DNA of 64,000 nucleotides from Bacteroidota bacterium (GTDB lineage Bacteria; Bacteroidota; Bacteroidia; NS11-12g; UBA955): NCBI GenBank assembly GCA_027621365.1, contig JAQCBH010000001.1, positions 1 to 64,000 of the forward strand, read 5' to 3'. Shown piece by piece: positions 1 to 9,590 of this stretch (position 1 is its first letter; each line of letters starts with the position of its first letter). The notes under the pieces were generated by a model. It saw only the letters and a program-made list of their open reading frames with translations, ran no database searches and was not told where the DNA came from. The position numbers and the translations under genes were made by a program.

Positions 1-1
1 A

Positions 2-88
2 ATCTACCCCAACCGCAGTTTCGAAATCTTCTTCTTGGAAGGCGATTTCCCCACCACGGTCATCAATTTTACCCACGATACATTCTAA
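2..88 (+). CDS. C-terminal end of an unidentified protein (partial)
   Basis: Frame 2 is open from the window edge to a TAA at 86-88 and gives 28 residues ending in NFTHDTF. The composition is that of an ordinary protein end, and a strong terminator follows 25 bp later, which supports a real gene on the plus strand. The piece is too short to assign a family. It was left out of the ORF track because it has no start. Confidence 0.6.
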   Translation: MYPNRSFEIFFLEGDFPTTVINFTHDTF

Positions 89-112
89 AACCCGAGCAAA
101 CGGGATGCAGCT

Positions 113-138
113 AAAGGCGCCTTCGGGCGCCTTTTTTA
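113..138 (+). terminator. Rho-independent terminator of the first partial gene
   Basis: AAAGGCGCC and GGCGCCTTT form a 9-bp perfect stem around a TTCG tetraloop and run into a T tract. It lies just after the stop at 88 and separates that gene from the convergent symporter gene. Confidence 0.85.
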
Positions 139-202
139 TTATGGGACCGCTTCAATTAACCACCGACGCTTTGAATGAACGCCGACTACTTTTCGGCAGC
201 GA

Positions 203-1684
203 TCAGCGCAGCCGGGCCGCCAAACCGAGCAACAGAGCGGTTATCGCTCCGTTCACGATCAACAATTCAAATCCGAATTGGTACTGCTGAAAAGGAATTT
301 GCTTCAAGCAGTAGATGAGTAAAGGTGAAGTCATACAAGCTAAGACCAGGGCTGTGCCTGAAGGCTTCCAAGAAGTAAACATCCCGACAAAGAACAAACC
401 CAGCAAAGGGCCATAGGTATAATTGGCCAGGTCAAGAACAGTATCGATCAAAGCCTGTTGATTGAAGGCCTTAAAGGCCATGATGCTGGCCCACAAGGCC
501 ACGGCAAAACCAATGTGCAAGTAGCGGCGATAGCGCAGTTTCTGCTCGTCGCTCAAGTCCGCTCTGGCATCCAAGTTCCACAAATCGAAATAGGTACTCG
601 TGGTTAAGGTGGTCAAGACGCTATCGGCACTGCTGAAGGTAGCGGCCGCCAATCCCAACACAAACGACAAACCCGCCACCGGGCCCAATTGGCTCAAGGC
701 AATATGCGGGAAGAAAGAATCAGTCAAGGCTTTTCCATCCTTCACCTGCTGCAGCAGAGGGTCGGCGCTGGCCTGCAAGAACTCGATCATCAACACACCC
801 AAAGACAGAAAGAACACATTCACCAAGAACACCACCACAGCCGTGGCCACCATGTTCTTTTGAGCGTCTTTCAAGCTGCGGCAAGACAGGTTTTTTTGCA
901 TCATGTTCTGATCCAAGCCCGTCATGGCGATGCAAATGGCCGCCCCTCCCAAGAAGTGCTTCCAGAAATAACTTTTCGACCAGGGGTCCAGGTTCAACCA
1001 CTCGCTGTGCGGGCTGTTTTGCACCAGAGAAAAGAAACCTTGCTCGCGCAAATCAAGCGGCAAACCCTGGTAAAGGGCGTAGATGCAAATCGATAATCCG
1101 CCGATGAGGAAGGTACTTTGCAAGGCATCGGTGATCACCAAGGTAGAAATGCCCCCCTTGAAGGTATAGAGCAAGATCAGCGCGATGATCAAACTCACTG
1201 AAAGGCCAAAGGGAATGCCCCAAGGGCCGAACAAAAAGGTCTGTAAAATCGCAGCCGTCAGGTACAGTCGACCCGCCGCACCCAAGAGTCGGGAAACCAC
1301 AAAAAACAAAGACCCCGTTCGCTGGGCGCTCATACCGAATCGCCCCTCCAAATAGGTATATATGCTGGTCAAATTGTGCTTGTAATACAGGGGTAACAAC
1401 CAATAGGCAATGGCCAAATAGCCCAACACATAGCCCATGACCACTTGCAGATAGCCAAAATTGGCCTTCCAAACGGCACCGGGCACCGAAATGAAACTCA
1501 CTCCGCTCATGCTGTCGCTGAGCATGCCCAGGGCGACCAAATACCAGAGGCTTTGGCGATTGCCCAAGAAATAGCCGTTGTCATTGGCCTTTCTACCTGT
1601 CCACCATCCAACGGCCAAGAGCAGTCCAAAATAGAGCAACAAAGCGGCCAATACCAGGCCAGGGCTTAAGGATAAAGTTTCCAT
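203..1684 (-). CDS. Sodium:solute symporter (SSS/SLC5 family)
   Basis: A 493-residue, strongly hydrophobic protein with about 13 predicted membrane segments. It shows the SSS N-terminal pattern: a first helix, then GWWTGRKANDNGYFLGNR, then a second helix with SDSMSGVSF. Family knowledge: inner-membrane Na+-coupled uptake of sugars, amino acids, pantothenate or similar solutes; the substrate cannot be read from the sequence. Its ATG shares its first base with the TAA of the upstream gene (TAATG), so it is translated as the last gene of the minus-strand cluster that starts at 5814. Length is normal for the family. Confidence 0.9.
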   Translation of the reverse strand: METLSLSPGLVLAALLLYFGLLLAVGWWTGRKANDNGYFLGNRQSLWYLVALGMLSDSMSGVSFISVPGAVWKANFGYLQVVMGYVLGYLAIAYWLLPLYYKHNLTSIYTYLEGRFGMSAQRTGSLFFVVSRLLGAAGRLYLTAAILQTFLFGPWGIPFGLSVSLIIALILLYTFKGGISTLVITDALQSTFLIGGLSICIYALYQGLPLDLREQGFFSLVQNSPHSEWLNLDPWSKSYFWKHFLGGAAICIAMTGLDQNMMQKNLSCRSLKDAQKNMVATAVVVFLVNVFFLSLGVLMIEFLQASADPLLQQVKDGKALTDSFFPHIALSQLGPVAGLSFVLGLAAATFSSADSVLTTLTTSTYFDLWNLDARADLSDEQKLRYRRYLHIGFAVALWASIMAFKAFNQQALIDTVLDLANYTYGPLLGLFFVGMFTSWKPSGTALVLACMTSPLLIYCLKQIPFQQYQFGFELLIVNGAITALLLGLAARLR

Positions 1685-4152
1685 TAGGGTCGTTTTTTGA
1701 TGCCCAAAATCTTGATAATCGCCGCTTCGTTCAAGGAAGACGGCGGCACCTCGTGCATGGGCAAATACAAGGTGCTCAATGATTTGGTATTCAAGGCTCG
1801 AAACTCCGATCCGCTGAGCAGGAAACAGCGCCCTGTGGCATCTCTACAGGCCATGGCTTGCAAGCGCTTGGCGTCGATTTGCAAGCGAAACTCGCCCGAC
1901 GATTGCACCGTTTGGCAAAACGGCGGATTGGAATATAGCAATACCAAAGACGGAGCCTCAATGGGAACCGAACCGGTTTCGGCTAGTCGCAAGGTCAATT
2001 CCAGGGGGCTGCTCAACTCGGTAGGGGCCGCCCAGCAAAAACGACCAAAAGAACGCAAACGCATGTCAACTCGCTGCTGTTGACGACTTCCAGAACTGGG
2101 GTCTAAAATTTCATATCGCGCCTGCTGCCACTCCGAATCCTGCCCTTCCTGAATCCAAGAAGCGAGCACGTTGTCTCGGGTTTTTCGCGCCGCCATGTAA
2201 TTGGCCATGGCCCGTTCAAACTGACCCTGTTCGCGCTTGGCTTTTGCGGGGTCGTCTCTGAACTGAACCTTGGGTTGAAGCAATTCAATGCTGTAAGCTT
2301 GATCGGCAGAGCGAAATTCAGCGAAGTATTTGCCCGACGATTCGCGTATGCGAAAATCAACCCAATCTTGGGCCCTGAAGAAAGCATTCAAGATGGTTTT
2401 GGCATCCAACACCGAACGAAGAACCAGAGGAGTTTTGGCCAAAGCCTTGAGTTCGGGAAACAAAGTCTCGCTTCGGTCGTAGACCTGAAAAGCGAATTGG
2501 TGCCGTTCAAGTGACTCCATGTCAGGAAAACGGCGAACCCCAATGACCGATTTGCCGCGTCTGAGCACATAGGTTTCCTTGCTGCTGCTTTGACCATCTT
2601 TGCGCACATATAGGCTGCTATAGGGTTCGAGCACTACCCTGGATTCACCGGGATCCAAGAGACCGTTGAACCCGCGGGTTTCAAAGCGTTCATCCAAATT
2701 GGAAACCGTACGGCTCGAATAGCGACTGGCGGTCGCTCGTCCTGCGTAGAATTGGTAAAAATCAGTCCCTGCGAACCAATCGTCTGAAAAATCGTAATCG
2801 TAATCATAACCATTGATCCATTTGTTTCGATCGGGATTCCAGGCATAAAAACGGGCATTGGCTGTAGTTGCGCCCAAGGCCATGACTTTGATGAAATAAC
2901 CGTCCCTCACTTTTAAAGGTTCGTATCGGCCTCCTGGCGATACTTGAGCGAAAGCTTGAACATCGAACAAGACGGAAGGAGAAAGCCCAAACGAACGTCC
3001 GGCAGAATCCAACTGCAAATTCACCCCAGCGGTCATGGCCAAGGTAGGGCTGTTGTACCAATTCAAACGCAGCACGTATTCACCCGTCCACTCCGACCCA
3101 TCGGCCAAAGCGAGGGCATGACCGGGCACCAACACAACCACTTCTGAACGCGTCATGTACAAGGCATCTTGAGAGGCTTGGCCCACCCACCATTGTTCGG
3201 CGTCTTGTACATCGGGAAATAGGGGGTTTTCGACCCGCTGACCCATGCGGTTGTAGGTAGGCAAAGGTTTCAATTCCAAGGCCTCAACAAAGTCAAAAAC
3301 CAGCATTTCTTCCTCCCAATACAACTTGGAAGCAGCGGCCGGCGCTGCAGGGAAATACGCAGACAAGAAAGCTTCTTCCCGCTCTGTCAAGCGCGGATCC
3401 AAAGCTCGATAAAGCACTTTAATGGGCCTGTTTTGGGGATAGGCCGGAAATCCGAATCGAAATTCCAGGGACCCCAAATCTTCCAGTCTTCCGGCTTCCA
3501 TCCAACTGGCATTGTCCACGATTTGCAATTCCTTCAAGCGAGGAAGGGTTTTCAAGGCATCGGGCAGTTGAACGGCATTGTCCAGCGACAAGCCAAAGCG
3601 CTCCAGATTGGACATGGATTGGGCCACAGATTGACAGAGCAACTGAGCATCGGCGGCGGCGAATGGGGCCAATACAAACAACTCGCGGCAACTGGTCCAG
3701 GAGTTCAAAAAGCTGTAATCATCGGGCACCACCTCCAATATCAAGCGCACGGCCTTCAACTGCGACCAGCGTTCGTTCAAGAGCAAGGCCTCCTCCATGC
3801 CATCAGCGACGTGCAAGGTGACCCGTGGTATCCACTCCAATTCCAAGAGGTCTTCGTCTTGCAAGACCCCACTGAAACTCTCCAAATGCAGTTCTTCAAG
3901 ATTGTCCAAACGGCCAGCAATGGCCGCAACTTGGGCAATGTCTAAGGGACCATCTACGCGAAGACGCTCTATGCTCTGAAATCGGCTCAAGTTGGCCGAC
4001 AACTGCCGCAAGTCTACGGCTGTCTTGATTTCCACGTAAGCGCTGAATCCTTCAATGGCTTTGGCAGGGGCCACGTAGGTTAAGCCCTGGGCCTGAGCCA
4101 GGAAGGCCCAACAAAAGCCCAAGATCCAAAAACCCGCTTTCTTTAAAACCAT
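1684..4152 (-). CDS. Large secreted protein with LRR-like N-terminal region, function unknown
   Basis: 822 residues beginning with a clear signal peptide (ILGFCWAFLAQAQG, cleavage near residue 22). Residues about 45-220 have the periodic leucine pattern of leucine-rich repeats (for example LDNLEELHLESF). The rest is mixed alpha/beta with no motif I recognise; it contains a tyrosine/aspartate-rich stretch near residue 450. No T9SS sorting domain is evident at the C-terminus. It overlaps the upstream gene by 10 bp and the downstream symporter by 1 bp, so it belongs to a translationally coupled unit. A periplasmic or outer-surface location is inferred from the signal peptide alone. Confidence 0.75.
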   Translation of the reverse strand: MVLKKAGFWILGFCWAFLAQAQGLTYVAPAKAIEGFSAYVEIKTAVDLRQLSANLSRFQSIERLRVDGPLDIAQVAAIAGRLDNLEELHLESFSGVLQDEDLLELEWIPRVTLHVADGMEEALLLNERWSQLKAVRLILEVVPDDYSFLNSWTSCRELFVLAPFAAADAQLLCQSVAQSMSNLERFGLSLDNAVQLPDALKTLPRLKELQIVDNASWMEAGRLEDLGSLEFRFGFPAYPQNRPIKVLYRALDPRLTEREEAFLSAYFPAAPAAASKLYWEEEMLVFDFVEALELKPLPTYNRMGQRVENPLFPDVQDAEQWWVGQASQDALYMTRSEVVVLVPGHALALADGSEWTGEYVLRLNWYNSPTLAMTAGVNLQLDSAGRSFGLSPSVLFDVQAFAQVSPGGRYEPLKVRDGYFIKVMALGATTANARFYAWNPDRNKWINGYDYDYDFSDDWFAGTDFYQFYAGRATASRYSSRTVSNLDERFETRGFNGLLDPGESRVVLEPYSSLYVRKDGQSSSKETYVLRRGKSVIGVRRFPDMESLERHQFAFQVYDRSETLFPELKALAKTPLVLRSVLDAKTILNAFFRAQDWVDFRIRESSGKYFAEFRSADQAYSIELLQPKVQFRDDPAKAKREQGQFERAMANYMAARKTRDNVLASWIQEGQDSEWQQARYEILDPSSGSRQQQRVDMRLRSFGRFCWAAPTELSSPLELTLRLAETGSVPIEAPSLVLLYSNPPFCQTVQSSGEFRLQIDAKRLQAMACRDATGRCFLLSGSEFRALNTKSLSTLYLPMHEVPPSSLNEAAIIKILGIKKRP

Positions 4153-4586
4153 TTCCCAAACAAACCGCCCATCTTGCCCAAGAGGCCGGAATCCATTCCC
4201 ATGAATTTCATCACGCCGGCCACGTCTGCGCTATAGTCCCCTCGCTGGAATTCAAGTTGCAATTCTTGCAACAAAAAAACCAAGACAGATTCGGCCAATT
4301 CGCGTTTGCGCTCTATAGGCCAATCCAAGCCGTAATAGGACTGAGCACATTTATCGACCAATTCGGCTCTGTAGGAAGAGGTGCGCAAGGCTTCGGGGCC
4401 TGCACTCATCAAAGACTTGAGTTCAGCCAACTTACCGGCAATCATTAAGCCCTGCAAAAACTGCAAGGCAGCCGAAAAGGTCAAGTCCACATGGGCTTCA
4501 CTCTGTGATTCGGTCAAACCGAAGGAACTTCCACCGTGCTGGTAAAATCGGGGCTTGATGCCATTGACTATTTCTTGAAGCTTCAT
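4143..4586 (-). CDS. Small soluble protein, function unknown
   Basis: 147 residues, mostly helical, no signal peptide and no recognised domain; the C-terminus is Gly/Met/Phe-rich (GLLGKMGGLFGKWF). I prefer the ATG at 4586 over the TTG at 4592, because it gives the classical ATGA overlap with the stop of the NlpC/P60 gene. The 3' end overlaps the next gene by 10 bp. The short amphipathic tail could touch a membrane or a partner protein; this is speculation. Its fixed place between a cell-wall hydrolase and a secreted LRR-like protein is the only clue to function. Confidence 0.7.
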   Translation of the reverse strand: MKLQEIVNGIKPRFYQHGGSSFGLTESQSEAHVDLTFSAALQFLQGLMIAGKLAELKSLMSAGPEALRTSSYRAELVDKCAQSYYGLDWPIERKRELAESVLVFLLQELQLEFQRGDYSADVAGVMKFMGMDSGLLGKMGGLFGKWF

Positions 4587-5310
4587 CTCCAAGAACGAAT
4601 ATCGGCCAAGCGGTGGCTTGCTGCCTCATTCGTTTTTTGCACAATCCCTTCGGGGGTCAAGTAATCGATGCGCACTCGGCCATATGCGTGTAAAATGTGG
4701 TCGGGGTCCATCAATATTCCCACATGGGTGATTTTACCGGCATCGTTCTGAAAATAAGCCAGGTCTCCAGCCGCTCTTTCGCGGTACAACTTAGCATTGC
4801 CCATCAGGGCTTGCTGCCACGCATCGCGGGGCATCTTCTCTCCGATTAGACTGCCCAGCACTTGAACCAAACCTGAACAATCCATTCCAAATAGGCCACG
4901 ACCACCCCATAGGTACGGGGTGTATAAAAAAGCCTGGGCCAACTCCACCACGCCTTGGGGGCTAGACAGCGGGCCTTGGCGTTGAAAACCGCGGTCCTGG
5001 TGCACGAAATATCCGCTGGAGGGGATCAAAGAGCCGGGACTCAAGTCGATTCGCTCCCCGCGATCGCTTTCCAAGTATTGGCCGCGGGTCAAGATGCGGG
5101 CATCAAAAGCCTCTCCCGTCGAGACGGGCTCTATGTACAACTTGGACACCCAGCCTTGGTAGCCGTCGTGATCGCAGTTTACCTTTAAAAATTCCCCTTC
5201 TTCAGCCGTGGCGGTGCAGGTCTCGCCAAAGAGCAAACTACTGACCATTTCAGAGGCCGAGCTGGGTCCTTTTCGAACGGGGCACCAAGATTGCAAACAG
5301 CGGTACTGGC

Positions 5311-5314
<4 letters not shown>
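4583..5314 (-). CDS. NlpC/P60 family (C40) cell-wall hydrolase with N-terminal SH3-like domain
   Basis: 243 residues. Residues 1-75 are an SH3b-like region (CTATAEEGEFLKVNCDHDGY) and residues about 110-240 an NlpC/P60 domain. The catalytic Cys is in MDCSGLVQVLG, the His in THVGILM, and a polar third residue follows in the HAYGRVRIDYL segment. Family knowledge: gamma-D-glutamyl-L-diamino-acid endopeptidase acting on peptidoglycan stem peptides. No N-terminal signal peptide is visible, as in cytoplasmic recycling enzymes of this type. It overlaps the upstream phosphoesterase by ATGA (5311-5314). A role in recycling imported muropeptides, with the symporter as possible importer, is plausible but not shown. 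Confidence 0.88.
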
Positions 5315-6200
<886 letters not shown>

Positions 6201-6252
6201 TGGGTCTAAAGCCCCCTTATAAAAGTCTGGCCGCTCCCTGGCATTTAGGCCC

Positions 6253-6903
6253 TCAAATATTTCCCAACTCTGCCACTATGGAGGCGTCGGCATGCGCCAA
6301 AATGCGGTCGATGATGTACTCCACATCTTCGTGCACGGGGCCATCGTTTTGGACCACCAAATCGCAGCGTTCTTTGTGAGGGGAAATGAATTGCTCGTAA
6401 GCGGGCATGACGTGGTGTTCCCATTGGTGAAGGGAGCGTTTGTGGGGTATGCCCCTGAATTTCACGTCTCTTTTGATTCGGCGATCAAAACACAACTGGG
6501 TGTCGCAGTCAATGAAAATGCGGTAATCCAGGAGGGAATCAACGCTGGAAAACTCCAACACGAACAAACCCTCGACCAACAACACGGGGGCAGGAGAAAT
6601 GATTTCCGTTTGCTCGGGAGCGTCGTAATTCTCAAATTGGTACTTTTTAATGAGTACGGGGTTGTAAGCGATCAATTGGCGCAAATCCTCGTAAAAGCGC
6701 TCGTGGTACAAGGCATTGGGCAAGTCGTAATTGGCCTCGCCATAGGCATCGATGTGCTGGTCTTCTAGAGGGCGGTAGTAATCGTCAAAGCCGACAATGG
6801 ACACCTTGTCGCCCATTCGCTCTTTCAAGGCGCGCACATAGTGGCTTTTTCCAGAACCAGACAATCCGGTCATGCCAATGACAAAAGGTTTGATGCTTGA
6901 CAT
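6253..6903 (-). CDS. Uridine kinase-like P-loop kinase
   Basis: 216 residues of the phosphoribulokinase/uridine kinase family. The P-loop GLSGSGKS lies near the N-terminus, followed by FDDYYR and a VLLVEGLF strand with a Walker-B-like acidic residue. Likely reaction: ATP-dependent phosphorylation of uridine or cytidine, or of a related small molecule; the specificity is uncertain because this subgroup also contains enzymes of unknown substrate. It lies 1 bp after the MORN gene, so the two form an operon. The ATG at 6903 is the only reasonable start. Confidence 0.85.
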   Translation of the reverse strand: MSSIKPFVIGMTGLSGSGKSHYVRALKERMGDKVSIVGFDDYYRPLEDQHIDAYGEANYDLPNALYHERFYEDLRQLIAYNPVLIKKYQFENYDAPEQTEIISPAPVLLVEGLFVLEFSSVDSLLDYRIFIDCDTQLCFDRRIKRDVKFRGIPHKRSLHQWEHHVMPAYEQFISPHKERCDLVVQNDGPVHEDVEYIIDRILAHADASIVAELGNI

Positions 6904-6904
6904 A

Positions 6905-7981
6905 TCAGCGCTTTTTGCGTTTGTGAAATTTCTGCTTGATCAACTCCCCTTGGCTGTCGTACCACTGGGTAGCCAGCAAATATCCGTCGGCATCGTAGAG
7001 CTTCCACTCTCCCACCATGGTTCCCAAATCGTATTCCCCTTCTCGTTGCTGGTAATGGGTCACAAACCCGTGTTTCCAATGCCCATCGCGCTCGCCAGAA
7101 ACGAACAAACCCTCTTCTTCGACCTCCCATACATTCTTTAATAGAGTGGGTTCCCACATTTCTTTCTTTTTGCTGTACCATCCGTCCAAGACGTCCATAG
7201 AAAAGGTCTCAATGCTCAGGGTATCGCCAAAGAAACCAAAGGTGCAAAAGGAGCCGTTTTTTTTACCGCGACTGTACCAGCCTTCTTCAATTTGGGCACA
7301 CAACATGGGGTCATAGGTTCTACGAACGCTGTCCAAAAGGCCATTATTGTAATATTCCTCAATACCCGGGCAACCGCTTCGGTGGGCCACGTAATTGCGG
7401 CCGTGTTGAATGCCGTGTTCGTAATCGCGAATGTAGCGATAGGTCGAATCTCGGTAATAGGCGACCACTTCTCCGTGAGGTTTGCCTTGCTCAAAATATG
7501 TTTCCTGCTCCCGAGCACCGTTTTCGTAATAGGTAACAGACCAGCCCTGACGAACCCCCAAGGCGTAATTCACCTCGTATTGCAAGCCTCCAAAGGGATA
7601 ATAACCTTGAATCAAGCCGTCCAATTCACCGCGGGTATAGGTACCCTTGCTCTTGATGGCCCCATCGGTATAATGGTAATCGTAAGCCCCATTGCGCTGG
7701 CCGCGCACCCAGGTTTCGTGGGCCATCAAGGCTGACTTCTCGTTGTATTCAAAGTACTCTCCGTCTTGCAAGCCATTCACATAAGCGATTTCGCGGTATA
7801 TGCGGTTGTCGGGCCACATTTCAAAGGCGCGTCCCGTAAAGGGCTGACCCTTGTATCTTGCCACACCGTTTTCATGGGTCAAGGCTTCGTATTTGATCTT
7901 CTTCGTCAAGGCTTGGTTCTGAGCCTGAAGACCCAGTGTTGCCATTGCGCAAGCCAAGGCGATGAAAAAATGCTTGTACAT
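6905..7981 (-). CDS. Secreted MORN-repeat (YwqK-like) protein
   Basis: 358 residues starting with a signal peptide (ALACAMATLGLQAQ). The rest is a run of about 12 MORN-type repeats such as DGEYFEYNEK, NGAYDYHYTDG and HGEVVAYYRDS, each of 20-25 residues with G-x-W/Y patterns. Automatic pipelines often label such proteins 'YwqK antitoxin', but nothing here suggests a toxin partner. The repeats probably form an elongated beta sheet in the periplasm or on the cell surface. First gene of a two-gene operon with the uridine-kinase-like gene. Confidence 0.85.
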   Translation of the reverse strand: MYKHFFIALACAMATLGLQAQNQALTKKIKYEALTHENGVARYKGQPFTGRAFEMWPDNRIYREIAYVNGLQDGEYFEYNEKSALMAHETWVRGQRNGAYDYHYTDGAIKSKGTYTRGELDGLIQGYYPFGGLQYEVNYALGVRQGWSVTYYENGAREQETYFEQGKPHGEVVAYYRDSTYRYIRDYEHGIQHGRNYVAHRSGCPGIEEYYNNGLLDSVRRTYDPMLCAQIEEGWYSRGKKNGSFCTFGFFGDTLSIETFSMDVLDGWYSKKKEMWEPTLLKNVWEVEEEGLFVSGERDGHWKHGFVTHYQQREGEYDLGTMVGEWKLYDADGYLLATQWYDSQGELIKQKFHKRKKR

Positions 7982-7985
7982 GGTT

Positions 7986-7993
7986 CAAAATTA
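7986..7993 (-). promoter_or_regulatory. -7 box of the MORN-protein operon
   Basis: On the minus strand this reads TAATTTTG, a perfect TAnnTTTG, only 4 nt before the ATG at 7981. Transcription would start at or beside the start codon. Confidence 0.5.
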
Positions 7994-8004
7994 GCCCAAG
8001 CCAC

Positions 8005-8012
8005 TAGTTTTG
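8005..8012 (+). promoter_or_regulatory. -7 box of the YjbR-PPIase operon
   Basis: TAGTTTTG fits TAnnTTTG. It is divergent to the MORN promoter and leaves 19 nt before the GTG start at 8032. The expected start point near 8019 argues for GTG 8032 or TTG 8023 rather than anything further upstream. Confidence 0.5.
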
Positions 8013-8031
8013 TGCGACCAATTTGTTCACA

Positions 8032-8394
8032 GTGAACTTCGAGCGCATCCAAGAAATTTGCACAGCACGAGCCGGCGTGAGTGAAGAATTCCCCTTCGAC
8101 GAGCACACCCTGGTTTGGAAGGTCAATGGCAAAATGTTCTGCTTGATGGACATTCGAGAATGTGCCAGCTTGGGGCTGAAAGGCGACCCTGACAAGATTG
8201 TGGAATGGCGAGAACAGCACGAGCAAATCGGCACTGGCCCCTATTTGAACAGCAAACATTGGATGCTGGTGCACCTAGAAGGCCTGAACCCTACCTTTGT
8301 GCAATCGTTGATTGAACACAGTTACGATTGTGTGGTACGAAAATTGCCCAAAGCCCAGCGATTAGAATTAGAAAAACTCAACCAAATACCATGA
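8032..8394 (+). CDS. MmcQ/YjbR family protein
   Basis: 120 residues of the MmcQ/YjbR (DUF419, CyaY-like fold) family: an N-terminal helix followed by G-V-S-E-EFPF, then [11 protein letters not shown] and a C-terminal YDCVVRKLP stretch. The GTG at 8032 starts the protein at MNFERIQE, as in relatives; the TTG at 8023 would add three residues. Function is not established in the family (a DNA-binding role was suggested from the fold). Its TGA overlaps the ATG of the isomerase gene (ATGA), so the two are co-translated. Confidence 0.85.
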   Translation: MNFERIQEICTARAGVSEEFPFDEHTLVWKVNGKMFCLMDIRECASLGLKGDPDKIVEWREQHEQIGTGPYLNSKHWMLVHLEGLNPTFVQSLIEHSYDCVVRKLPKAQRLELEKLNQIP

Positions 8395-9452
8395 AGACCA
8401 AATCTATATTGACTTCTTTGGCCCTGCTCAGCACCTCTGCTTTGTTGGCCTTCTTTCCATTTACCATGACTTCAAACGAATATTCATCGAACACGCCAAG
8501 CGATTTGGCTGATGGCTTGTACGCCAAGATGAGCACCAGCAAAGGTGACATTGTCTTGAAATTGCACTACCAAGAATGCCCCATGACCGTCTGCAACTTT
8601 GTAGGTTTGGCCGAAGGCAACATCACCAACAATGCCAAGCCCCTAGGCACTCCCTTTTACGATAGCTTGACCTTTCACCGTGTCATTGCTGATTTCATGA
8701 TTCAGGGCGGTGACCCTGCTGGAAACGGCAGCGGTGGTCCTGGCTACCAATTTGACGACGAGTGCACGCCTAGCTTGAAGCACGAAGGTCCTGGCGTACT
8801 ATCTATGGCCAATGCTGGCCCTGGCACCAACGGTTCTCAATTCTTCATCACACACGTAGCTACTCCCTGGTTGGACGGCAAACACACCGTATTTGGTAGA
8901 GTTTTGACCGGCCAAGAAGTGGTCAATGCCATTCAGCAAGGCGATGTAATTACCCACGTAGAAATCATGCGCATTGGCAAAGACGCCAAGAATTTCAAAG
9001 CTGACGACAAAGCCATGAAGGGCTACAAAGAAGCGGCTGAAGCCAAAGCCAAAGAAGCCTTGGCTGCCGCTGCTGCTGAGTTCCAAAACTGGGTGGTGAG
9101 CAAATACCCAAATGCCAAGCAAACCGAAAGCGGATTGTGGTACGTCGTCAACAACCCGGGTACGGGTAAAGTCGCCGAAAAAGGCCACAAGGTTGCCGTG
9201 CACTACTCAGGCATGTTGGACAACGGTTCTGTTTTTGACAATTCTTACCAGCGCGGCGAGCCCATCGAATTCATGTTGGGTGTAGGTCAAGTGATTCCCG
9301 GTTGGGACGAAGGCATTGCCTTGATGAAAGAGGGAGCCAAATACACCTTGATCATTCCTTCCAACCTCGGTTACGGAGCTCGTGGTGCCGGCGGAGTTAT
9401 CCCTCCCAACGCTACCTTGATTTTCGAAACCGAATTGATGAAAGTCTATTAA
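8391..9452 (+). CDS. Secreted peptidyl-prolyl isomerase, cyclophilin-FKBP fusion
   Basis: 353 residues from the ATG at 8391 (the longer ORF start at 8328 lies inside yjbR). An N-terminal signal or anchor segment is followed by a cyclophilin domain (residues about 45-200; [25 protein letters not shown]), an Ala/Lys/Glu-rich helical linker, and an FKBP domain (about 245-353; [25 protein letters not shown]). Both domains catalyse cis-trans isomerisation of X-Pro bonds and the fusion probably works as an envelope foldase. Two unrelated isomerase folds in one chain is a Bacteroidota-style arrangement. A strong terminator ends the operon. Confidence 0.93.
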   Translation: MKTKSILTSLALLSTSALLAFFPFTMTSNEYSSNTPSDLADGLYAKMSTSKGDIVLKLHYQECPMTVCNFVGLAEGNITNNAKPLGTPFYDSLTFHRVIADFMIQGGDPAGNGSGGPGYQFDDECTPSLKHEGPGVLSMANAGPGTNGSQFFITHVATPWLDGKHTVFGRVLTGQEVVNAIQQGDVITHVEIMRIGKDAKNFKADDKAMKGYKEAAEAKAKEALAAAAAEFQNWVVSKYPNAKQTESGLWYVVNNPGTGKVAEKGHKVAVHYSGMLDNGSVFDNSYQRGEPIEFMLGVGQVIPGWDEGIALMKEGAKYTLIIPSNLGYGARGAGGVIPPNATLIFETELMKVY

Positions 9453-9472
9453 TAGTCAATTGACTAGAGTGT

Positions 9473-9502
9473 AAAAAGGGCCCCGAATCGGGGCCCTTTT
9501 TT
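9473..9502 (+). terminator. Rho-independent terminator after the isomerase gene
   Basis: GGGCCCCG and CGGGGCCC form a perfect GC stem with a 3-nt loop, flanked by A and T runs and ending in TTTTTT. Confidence 0.9.
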
Positions 9503-9554
9503 GTTGTGTTGAAAACTACACAATTACTTTTTCCATGCCCCTTGCCCCTAAGAG

Positions 9555-9562
9555 TAACTTTG
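9555..9562 (+). promoter_or_regulatory. -7 box of pyrG
   Basis: TAACTTTG, 28 nt before the pyrG ATG, which would give a leader of about 20 nt. No convincing -33 box is visible. Confidence 0.5.
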
Positions 9563-9590
9563 TATCCCGTAACGTCTAAATCACGCTGCT

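Noticed and set aside
6905-7981. YwqK-type 'antitoxin' function for the MORN protein
   Set aside because: It has a signal peptide and no toxin partner; the label comes from the repeat family only.
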